Origin: Caldilineaceae bacterium
Lineage (GTDB): Bacteria; Chloroflexota; Anaerolineae; Caldilineales; Caldilineaceae
Direction of reading: 5' to 3'
Length of the DNA stretch: 5,119 nucleotides
Assembly (NCBI GenBank): GCA_012032975.1
Contig: JAAUPU010000315.1
Span: 1 to 5,119, forward strand
The notes under the pieces were generated by a model. It saw only the letters and a list, made by a program, of their open reading frames with translations. It ran no database searches and was not told where the DNA came from. The translations under genes and the position numbers were made by a program. Positions within the stretch are counted from its first letter, which is position 1; each line of letters opens with the position of its first letter. Shown here one piece after another: positions 1-5,119 of the stretch.

Positions 1-1523
1 CTGGGCGCGGTCCCTTATCAGGCCAAAGTGCTCTACGACTTTGTGCCCGAGAGCGAGATCATGCCGATCGCCCAGGCGATCGCGCGCGTTTTCGCACGCC
101 TGGGCGAGAAGCGCAACCGCAACCGCGCCCGCCTCAAGTTCCTGGTAGCCCAGTTGGGCATCGAGGAATTCCGCCGTCTGGTCGACGAAGAGTTGGAGCA
201 GTTGCCCTACGACCCGCGCTGGACGGCCTATCTCGACGACATTCCGACCTATGCGGAGACGCCGCTCAAGAGCGCCATCATGCTCAACGGCCACGCCTCG
301 GCAGAAGGTTTTGAGGAGTGGTTCGCCACGAATGTCTATCGCCAACGCCAGCAAGGCTATGCCACAGTAACCGTGAACCTGCCGCTAGGCGACCTGACAT
401 CGGAACAGGCCTGGCAGCTGGCCGACATCGCCCGCAAATATGTGGGCGAGCATATGCGCACCACCGTCGAGCAGAATATCGTGTTGCGCTGGGTTTCGGA
501 AGCCGACCTGCCGGCCCTGCACCAGGAATTGCACTCCATCGGCCTGGGCGAAGCCGGCGCGGGCACAATTGTGGACATCACCTCTTGCCCCGGCACCGAT
601 ACTTGCAAGCTAGGCATCGCTTCTTCGCGCGGTCTGGCTGGCGAATTGCGCACCCGACTTGCGGCCAAGAGCGCCACGCTGCCCGATGCCATCAGCGAAC
701 TACGCATCAAGATCAGCGGCTGTTTCAACTCCTGCGGTCAACACCATGTCGCCGACATCGGTTTCTTTGGCAACAGCCGTCGCCGCAACAACCGCACCGT
801 GCCCCATTTCCAGGTCGTGCTGGGTGGAAAGTGGCGCGAGAACGCTGGCGCCTATGGGCTGGCCGTGGGCGCCGTTCCATCTCGCTCGGTGCCCGAGTTG
901 CTTGACGTGATCACTTCTCGGTACGTTTCTGAACGCGAGCGCACCGAAAGCTTCCAGGATTGGGTCACCCGACTGGGCAAAAAGGAAGTGCGCACCATGC
1001 TGGAACCTTTCACCGATGTGCCGATCTACGAGGTGGCGCCCAAGTTCTACAGCGACTGGGTGACCCGCGTGAGTTCAGCATTGGCGACATCGGCATCGGC
1101 GAATGCGCCGGCGAAGTCGTTTCGCTCTTTTCCATGGAGATCTCGCGGGCCGAAGCCGAGGCGTTTGATGCCCTGATTGCCCTGGATGAAAAAGATTATA
1201 CACTGGCCGACCAGCGAGCCTATCGATCCATGTTGATGGCGGCCCGCTCCCTGGTGCGCAACCAGTACCTGGATGTCAGCGAAGATCCGGACCAGATCGT
1301 CGACGAATTCCGCGCTCGTTTCTATGACACGGAGCTTTTCTACGACAAATACGCCAAGGGCAAGTTTGCCAGTTACTTGTTCGACCGCCACGAAAATGGC
1401 CACGGTGTACCGGATGAAGATGCCGCACACCGGCTGGTGGAAGAAGCCAATCTGTTCATCGAAGCGGCCCATGCCTGTGACGCACGCATGGCTGGCACGA
1501 CCATCGGCGGCGTTACGCTATAG
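1..1523 (+). CDS. sir: Ferredoxin-dependent nitrite/sulfite reductase, 5'-partial, with C-terminal helical extension (frameshifted at ~1059)
   Basis: Siroheme/4Fe-4S hemoprotein, most likely the six-electron reduction of sulfite to sulfide (nitrite reductases share the family) in the cytoplasm. The frame is open from base 1, so the true start lies upstream and roughly the first 200 or more residues are missing. The cluster-binding cysteines are all present: C-x5-C (TSCPGTDTC, codons at 586 and 604) and C-x3-C (SGCFNSCG, codons at 721 and 733). The body reads in frame 1 to SDW at 1051-1059, then homology-like sequence (GDPREFSIGDIG) continues in frame 3 to a TAG at 1521-1523. One missing G in the run 1058-1060 explains the switch. 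Without the correction, frame 1 runs into 39 unrelated residues and stops at 1176. From about 1134 a helical extension, possibly HEPN-like, follows. Neighbouring APS reductase and siroheme synthesis genes favour sulfite as substrate. The family call is firm; nitrite versus sulfite is inferred from context. Confidence 0.9.
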
Positions 1524-1548
1524 CCTACCTTGTGGCCTGCGCCGCAGC

Positions 1549-1555
1549 AGAAAGG
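1549..1555 (+). promoter_or_regulatory. Ribosome binding site for the unknown gene at 1566
   Basis: AGAAAGG lies 10 bases before the ATG at 1566. It decides the start: the same frame is open from 1530, but this is the only ATG with a purine-rich site at normal spacing. The same heptamer precedes cysH. Confidence 0.6.
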
Positions 1556-1565
1556 TAAACAAGTC

Positions 1566-2192
1566 ATGGGTGTACCTCAACGAATCAAGACCAAGTTTTT
1601 TGTAAAAGATCCCTCGGTGGTCGAACTGCCAACCTTTGTGCCGGTCTTCCACAACTGGATCCAACAGCACACCGTCGCGGGCGAATTGATCGACGTGGCC
1701 GACTATAAGCACGTCCCCGAAGGCCCCGGCATCATGCTGATTGGCTACGAAGCCGACTACGCGATCAACATGGGGCGCGGGCGCATGGGCCTGCTCTATG
1801 ACCAGAAGCGCGCGTGGCTGGCAACAGTGGCTGATGACGACGAAGCCGAGACCATCGCGCGCATTCGTCTGACTTTGCAGCGCGCGCTCCTCGCCTGTCA
1901 GGCGCTGGAGGCCGCCCCCTCGCTGACCGGCCGTATCGCCTTTGACTACGACGAGGTGGAGATCGCCTTCGCCGACCGTCTGCGCACGCCCAACCAGCCC
2001 GCAGTCACTGCGGCGCTGCGCGGTGCGGTCGAATCTGGGCTGGCCGATCTCTTTGGCGACAACATGGCCGTCACGGCTCTGGAAACAGATGTCCGTCGCT
2101 CGGTCGCATTCCTGGTGAAATCGGCCAACCCTCGCGACCTGTCCGCCCTGCTCGGCAACCTGCAGACGGCAACTTTCGCCGGCGCGGCTTAG
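1566..2192 (+). CDS. Protein of unknown function in the sulfite reductase operon
   Basis: A complete, uninterrupted 208-residue protein, not recognised as a named family. ATG at 1566 is chosen for its Shine-Dalgarno site; TAG at 2190-2192. It begins 42 bases after the reductase stop and is followed by a strong terminator, so the two are likely co-transcribed. The N-terminal half (about residues 8-85) looks like a mixed alpha/beta domain with the segment EGPGIMLIGYEADY (residues 52-65) followed by GRGRMGLLYDQKR (70-82), which reads like a conserved core. The rest (about 93-205) looks mainly helical, with an acidic stretch DYDEVEIAFADR in the middle. There is no signal peptide or membrane segment. 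It has one cysteine (residue 111), so an iron-sulfur or thiol-redox role is unlikely. An accessory role for the reductase (assembly, siroheme loading or regulation) is inferred only from position. Confidence 0.85.
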   Translation: MGVPQRIKTKFFVKDPSVVELPTFVPVFHNWIQQHTVAGELIDVADYKHVPEGPGIMLIGYEADYAINMGRGRMGLLYDQKRAWLATVADDDEAETIARIRLTLQRALLACQALEAAPSLTGRIAFDYDEVEIAFADRLRTPNQPAVTAALRGAVESGLADLFGDNMAVTALETDVRRSVAFLVKSANPRDLSALLGNLQTATFAGAA

Positions 2193-2204
2193 GATTCATC
2201 GAGA

Positions 2205-2230
2205 GGGTGCGCAGATTCGTCTGCGCACCC
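2205..2230 (+). terminator. Intrinsic-type terminator after the sir operon
   Basis: Perfect 11-bp inverted repeat GGGTGCGCAGA / TCTGCGCACCC closed by a TTCG tetraloop (2216-2219). It can extend by A2204-T2231 and a G2203-T2232 wobble. It starts 12 bases after the stop codon of the unknown gene. The T tract is short (TTT at 2231-2233), so termination may be incomplete or the hairpin may also stabilise the mRNA 3' end. Confidence 0.75.
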
Positions 2231-2322
2231 TTTGGACAGACAGTTTTGTATCAACTTCAGCAATCAAGAAATCCGGGATCAACTATCATGGCGTCGTACT
2301 GCATCTGTATCGCGCGGGAGCG

Positions 2323-2373
2323 CTGGTCGGCCTAGCTCAGACCTGAATTCTGGGCAGGCCGCACTTCAACCAG
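2323..2373 (+). other. Stable hairpin in the cysH upstream region, possible structured leader or small RNA
   Basis: CGGCCT (2328-2333) pairs with AGGCCG (2356-2361). After a single bulged A2334, GCTCAGA (2335-2341) pairs with TCTGGGC (2349-2355) with one G-T wobble, leaving a 7-base loop (2342-2348). An outer CTGGT (2323-2327) can pair with ACCAG (2369-2373) across a 7-base one-sided internal loop. No T tract follows, so it is not a standard terminator. I do not recognise a known riboswitch class; it may also be a chance structure. Confidence 0.4.
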
Positions 2374-2419
2374 ACTGGCGTTTCCCGCACACCCAACCGT
2401 TCAGCACAAACCCGTGTGT

Positions 2420-2437
2420 TGTTCCAGTGTCGGAACA
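2420..2437. promoter_or_regulatory. Candidate operator dyad 1 upstream of cysH
   Basis: TGTTCC-N6-GGAACA, perfect 6-bp arms. Its centre is exactly 20 bp from the centre of the neighbouring dyad at 2441-2456, close to two helical turns, as expected for proteins binding the same face of DNA. The regulator is unknown. Confidence 0.35.
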
Positions 2438-2440
2438 CGT

Positions 2441-2456
2441 CAGTCAATGTTGACTG
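2441..2456. promoter_or_regulatory. Candidate operator dyad 2 upstream of cysH
   Basis: CAGTCAATGTTGACTG: perfect 7-bp arms around a TG centre, 55 bases before the cysH start. The right arm contains TTGACT, which resembles a -35 element, so a bound repressor could overlap the promoter. I cannot assign a regulator family from the site alone. Confidence 0.4.
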
Positions 2457-2494
2457 TGTAGGAACCTTTGCCACCCACATTCAGGAATCCGTGC

Positions 2495-2501
2495 AGAAAG
2501 G
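2495..2501 (+). promoter_or_regulatory. Ribosome binding site of cysH
   Basis: AGAAAGG nine bases before the ATG at 2511, the same heptamer and nearly the same spacing as for the gene at 1566. It supports the chosen start. Confidence 0.6.
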
Positions 2502-2510
2502 CAGTTGTAG

Positions 2511-3228
2511 ATGCCAACCGACACCCAGCTATTTAGCTCACAGAGCAGTTTCGCCGCCATCAATCGTCAATTTGAAACACACTCATTAGAAGACATGCTG
2601 CGTTGGACGCTCTGGACCTTCGGCGACAAGGTCGCGCAGGTGACCAGTTTTGGACCGGCCGGCATCGTCATCTTGGACCATTTGGCCAAGTTGAATCCGG
2701 GGATGCGTGTCATCACCATCGACACCAGCTTTTCTCTTTCCAGAGACATACGATCTGTGGCGGACCATCGAGCGTCGATTTCCCATCGAATTGGTTGTGC
2801 GACGCTCAACCGTTTCGCCATTGACCCAGGCCCGTGAGCATGGCCAGAATCTCTGGACCGTCGATCCCGACCGTTGCTGCAATATTCGCAAGGTCGTCCC
2901 GCTGCGAGAGGCTTTGCAGGGGCTGGATGCCTGGATCACCGGCATTCGCCGCGACCAGTCTTCGACCCGTTCCAAGGCGTCGCTGCTCGGTTGGGATGCT
3001 CGCCACGAACTGGTCAAGGTGAACCCGTTGGCCCACTGGAGTGGCGAGCAAGTGTGGCGTTACATCCGTCAGCACGACCTGCCCTATAATAACCTGCACG
3101 ATCAGGGCTATTCCAGCATTGGCTGCGCCCAATGCACCCGCCCGTCCGCGGACCTCCAAGATGAACGTTCCGGTCGCTGGTTTGGCCAGCAGAAACTGGA
3201 GTGCGGAATCCACTATGCGACCGCATAG
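2511..3228 (+). CDS. cysH: Adenylyl-sulfate (APS) reductase, 4Fe-4S type (frameshifted at ~2731)
   Basis: Reduces APS to sulfite and AMP with thioredoxin-type electron donors, the step before sulfite reductase. With one base removed from the T run 2730-2733 the product is about 238 residues, normal for the family. The N-terminal part reads in frame 3 up to TIDTSF; the rest (LFPETYDLW onward) reads in frame 1. Nucleotide-binding region: SFGPAG at about residues 46-51 and the TIDT segment at 69-72. Cys122-Cys123 (RCCNIRK) and Cys205-x2-Cys208 (GCAQC) are the paired cysteines that bind the 4Fe-4S cluster in APS reductases and are absent from PAPS-only enzymes. Cys231 in ECGIH is the catalytic cysteine of the C-terminal tail. 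Substrate preference is inferred from the cysteine pairs. The methyltransferase gene begins about 21 bases downstream, suggesting one transcript. Confidence 0.93.
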
Positions 3229-3249
3229 CCTGCTCCGAGCAACCATTCG

Positions 3250-4075
3250 ATGAACCGAAAAAATCTTCACACTGCCGTGCAAGACGAAAAGCGCCGTCTA
3301 TCTGGTCGGCGCCGGTCCTGGCGACCCCGAACTGATCACGGTCAAGGGGCTGGCGCTGTTGCGGCGCGCAGATGCCATCTTGTACGACGCGTTGGTCAGC
3401 CCCGAACTGCTGGATGCAGCCCCGTCCGGTGCGCTGCGTATCTTCGTGGGCAAACGCGCCGGCCACCATCATCGCACCCAGGACGAAATCAACCATCTGC
3501 TGCGCGACCTCGCGCAGCGTTATCCAACCGTCGTTCGGCTCAAGGGTGGCGACCCGTTTGTCTTTGGCCGCGGCAGCGAGGAGATGCTCTTTCTGCGCGC
3601 GGCGGGTGTGCGGGTGGAGATCGTTCCCGGCGTGAGCAGCGCATTGGCCGCGCCGGCCTATGCCGGCATCCCCGTCACCCATCGACGGGTGGCTGGCAAC
3701 TTTGCTGTGATCACCGGACACCGTGCCAACGACGCCAGCCAGGAGCAGCCCTGGGAAGCGCTCGCCAAGCTCGACACATTGGTCATCCTGATGGGGTTGG
3801 CCAATCTCGACTATGTGATGGAGCGTCTGTTGAGCGCAGGCTGCGCTGCGGATACGCCAGCCGCGATCATCAGCCAGGCCACGTTTGCGGATCAGCAAGT
3901 GATCGCGGGCACGGTTTCCAATCTGTCCGCACAGCTTGAGAACACTTTGTTCACATCGCCTGCCACCATTGTCGTCGGCGAAGTCGCCGCGCTTGCGCAG
4001 GAATTACACTGGTTTCCTGCCTCGGAGCCAGCCCAAATTGCCGCCCACCTGACCACCCTCGCTGTACCTGCCTGA
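3250..4075 (+). CDS. cobA: Uroporphyrinogen-III C-methyltransferase (SUMT; start region frameshifted)
   Basis: Transfers two methyl groups from S-adenosylmethionine to uroporphyrinogen III to give precorrin-2, the branch to siroheme and cobalamin. The body reads in frame 2: GAGPGDP (3308-3328), the family signature [16 protein letters not shown] (3536-3583), VPGVSS from 3623 and GIPVTHR. Frame 2 is closed by TGA at 3251-3253 and has no ATG, GTG or TTG until TTG 3359, which would delete the SAM-binding glycine loop. ATG 3250 lies in frame 1. One extra A in the run 3258-3263 or in 3287-3290 would join it to the body and give about 274 residues, near the usual length. CTG 3272 is a less likely in-frame start. 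There is no fused CysG-type dehydrogenase/ferrochelatase domain, so siroheme completion needs another enzyme. Position after cysH suggests it supplies siroheme to the sulfite reductase. The 5' boundary is uncertain. Confidence 0.9.
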
Positions 4076-4092
4076 CGGAATTCGGTGTACAG

Positions 4093-5064
4093 ATGACCAG
4101 CCCCCCCAGCGTGACCGTCTCCTGTCGCCACGTCTGGAAGATTTTTGGCCCCAATCCCCAGGCCATCGCCGAAACGCTCCACACGGCTGACCCCGCCGAC
4201 CGCCATTCCAAAGAAAGCCTCCTCAAAGAATCGGGCCATGTGTTGGCCGTGCGCGATGTTTCCTTCGAGGTGGCGGAGGGGGAGACCTTTGTCGTCATGG
4301 GGCTGTCGGGCAGCGGCAAGTCGACGCTCCTGCGTTGTCTACCTCGCCTGATCGAACCCACATCGGGTCAGATTTTTATCTGCGGCCAAGAGACAACCGC
4401 GGTCGATCAGCGCACGTTGCGCGGCGTACGTCGCCACAAGATGAGCATGGTCTTCCAGCATTTCGGTCTTTTCTCGCACCGCCGCGTCATCGACAACGTT
4501 GCGTTCGGTCTGGAGGTGCAGGGCATTGGCAAGGCTGAGCGCTATGCCCGGGCGCTGGAAGTTTTGGCGCTGGTCAACCTGACCGGGTGGGAGGAATACT
4601 TCCCAGATCAGTTGAGCGGCGGGATGCAGCAACGGGTCGGTCTGGCCCGCGCCCTGGCTGTGGACCCGGACATTCTGCTCTTCGACGAGCCGTTCAGCGC
4701 GCTCGACCCGCTGATCCGCCGGGAGATGCAGGATGAGCTGATCCGTCTCCAGCAGAAGATGCACAAGACGCTGGTCTTCATCACCCACGATTTCGCCGAG
4801 GCCATCAAACTGGGCGACCGCATCGCGATTATGAAAGATGGCGAATTCGTCCAGGTGGGAAGCGCAGAGGAGGTGGTCTTGCATCCAGCAGATGAGTACG
4901 TCGCCGAGTTCACACGCGATGTTTCCAGGGCAAAGGTCGTCACGGTGCGTACCATCATGCGTCCGGTAGCGCTTTCCGCCAGCGACGATCTGGGCAAACG
5001 TCCCGCGATCCTCGAAACGGCCAAAATCGAGACGTTGATCCCGCTGATCGCCGGCGCAGAGTGA
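4093..5064 (+). CDS. proV: Glycine betaine/proline-type ABC transporter ATP-binding protein (ProV/OpuAA-like), probably 3'-incomplete
   Basis: Cytoplasmic ATPase subunit expected to drive uptake of a quaternary amine or similar osmolyte. ATG 4093 follows the cobA stop by 17 bases, with only a weak GGTG as ribosome site. Motifs: Walker [10 protein letters not shown] (residues 70-78), Q-loop Q122, signature LSGGMQQR (174-181), Walker B ILLFDEP (194-200), D-loop SALD (202-205), H-loop H232. The ~35-residue insertion between KIFG and the VRDVSF strand, including [11 protein letters not shown], is typical of ProV/OpuAA. From about residue 283 ([10 protein letters not shown]) a CBS-type regulatory region begins, but the frame stops at 5062-5064 after 323 residues, shorter than the usual ~400. 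CBS-like sequence continues beyond this stop in other frames, so the end is probably an error. The permease and binding protein are not in the window. True substrate is unproven. Confidence 0.92.
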   Translation: MTSPPSVTVSCRHVWKIFGPNPQAIAETLHTADPADRHSKESLLKESGHVLAVRDVSFEVAEGETFVVMGLSGSGKSTLLRCLPRLIEPTSGQIFICGQETTAVDQRTLRGVRRHKMSMVFQHFGLFSHRRVIDNVAFGLEVQGIGKAERYARALEVLALVNLTGWEEYFPDQLSGGMQQRVGLARALAVDPDILLFDEPFSALDPLIRREMQDELIRLQQKMHKTLVFITHDFAEAIKLGDRIAIMKDGEFVQVGSAEEVVLHPADEYVAEFTRDVSRAKVVTVRTIMRPVALSASDDLGKRPAILETAKIETLIPLIAGAE

Positions 5065-5119
5065 TGCCTTCCCCGTCGGTCGATACAAACGGCGCGCTGG
5101 GTCGGCGCCGTGGACGCAC
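5060..5119 (+). other. proV: Continuation of the ProV CBS domain in shifted frames, running off the window
   Basis: SDAFPV reads in frame 2 (5060-5077), VDTNGAL in frame 3 (from 5079) and VGAVDA in frame 1 (5101-5118). Joined to the preceding LIAGA they give a classic CBS strand pattern (FPVVDTNGALVGAVD). Each switch needs one extra base upstream of it: one near 5056-5061, one in GG 5078-5079 and one in GGG 5099-5101. This is best explained by poor sequence at a contig end. Confidence 0.65.

Larger units (their letters stand above)
2193..2510. other. 318-base intergenic region separating two transcription units
   Basis: No credible gene. A 73-codon open frame with a TTG start (2232-2453) has no ribosome site and no recognisable protein features. 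The region holds the sir-operon terminator (2205-2230), a stable hairpin (2323-2373), two tandem dyads (2420-2456) and the cysH ribosome site. A heptamer ATCAACT occurs twice, at 2250-2256 and 2278-2284; TATCAT at 2284-2289 resembles a -10 box but lacks a well-spaced -35. TTGACT at 2450-2455 resembles a -35 box but no good -10 follows at 16-18 bases. The cysH promoter is therefore expected here but cannot be fixed by eye. Confidence 0.6.

Noticed and set aside
1051..1065. Programmed -1 ribosomal frameshift in the sulfite reductase
   Set aside because: No slippery heptamer at the switch, and similar indels in other genes make error the simpler explanation.
2331..2340. CTAGCTCAG resembling a tRNA D-arm
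   Set aside because: No matching acceptor stem, anticodon arm or T-loop follows; the bases belong to the 2323-2373 hairpin.
2232..2453. 73-codon open frame in the intergenic region
   Set aside because: TTG start, no ribosome site, no protein-like features, and it overlaps the hairpin and dyads.
2193..2510. SAM riboswitch or other known sulfur riboswitch upstream of cysH
   Set aside because: None of the conserved SAM-I core segments is visible; the hairpin present does not match a class I know.
3014..3898. 294-codon antisense ORF
   Set aside because: Antisense shadow of cysH and cobA in high-GC DNA, with no recognisable domain.
3250..3939. 229-codon frame-1 ORF with an ATG start over the methyltransferase
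   Set aside because: Arginine-rich shadow frame; the conserved SUMT motifs are all in frame 2.
4339..5088. 249-codon antisense ORF
   Set aside because: Mirrors the ABC ATPase coding frame and has no independent features.

Overview
The window reads as part of a bacterial assimilatory sulfate-reduction locus with every gene on the + strand. Base composition is high-GC. The protein styles (a nitrite/sulfite reductase with an extra C-terminal helical module, an iron-sulfur type CysH, a ProV-like ATPase) make me favour Chloroflexota, but this is an impression from sequence style and not a placement. Abrupt gene truncation at both ends suggests a short metagenomic or draft contig.

Layout: (1) 1-1523, ferredoxin-type nitrite/sulfite reductase, 5' end missing, with all four siroheme/4Fe-4S cysteines and an extra ~130-residue helical C-terminal module, interrupted by a one-base deletion near 1058-1060. 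(2) 1566-2192, an intact 208-residue conserved-looking protein of unknown function, followed directly by a strong TTCG-loop hairpin terminator at 2205-2230. (3) 2193-2510, a 318-base intergenic region holding that terminator, a second stable hairpin (2323-2373) and two tandem dyads just upstream of the next gene. (4) 2511-3228, cysH with the cysteine pairs of an APS (4Fe-4S) reductase, interrupted by a one-base insertion in a T run. (5) 3250-4075, uroporphyrinogen-III C-methyltransferase, whose only sensible start is in a different frame from its body. (6) 4093 onward, a glycine betaine/proline-type (ProV/OpuAA) ABC ATPase whose apparent stop at 5064 is probably false, because CBS-domain sequence continues to the window end spread over three frames.

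How they fit: CysH reduces APS to sulfite, the siroheme enzyme reduces sulfite to sulfide, and the methyltransferase makes precorrin-2, the precursor of siroheme. The unknown protein between the reductase and the terminator is a candidate accessory factor. The ATPase does not belong to the pathway in an obvious way.

Main caution: about six single-base indels can be inferred, most in homopolymer runs and three within the last ~65 bases, while catalytic motifs are intact. This looks more like sequencing error in a low-coverage contig than pathway decay, so frameshifted genes are annotated as CDS and not pseudogenes.
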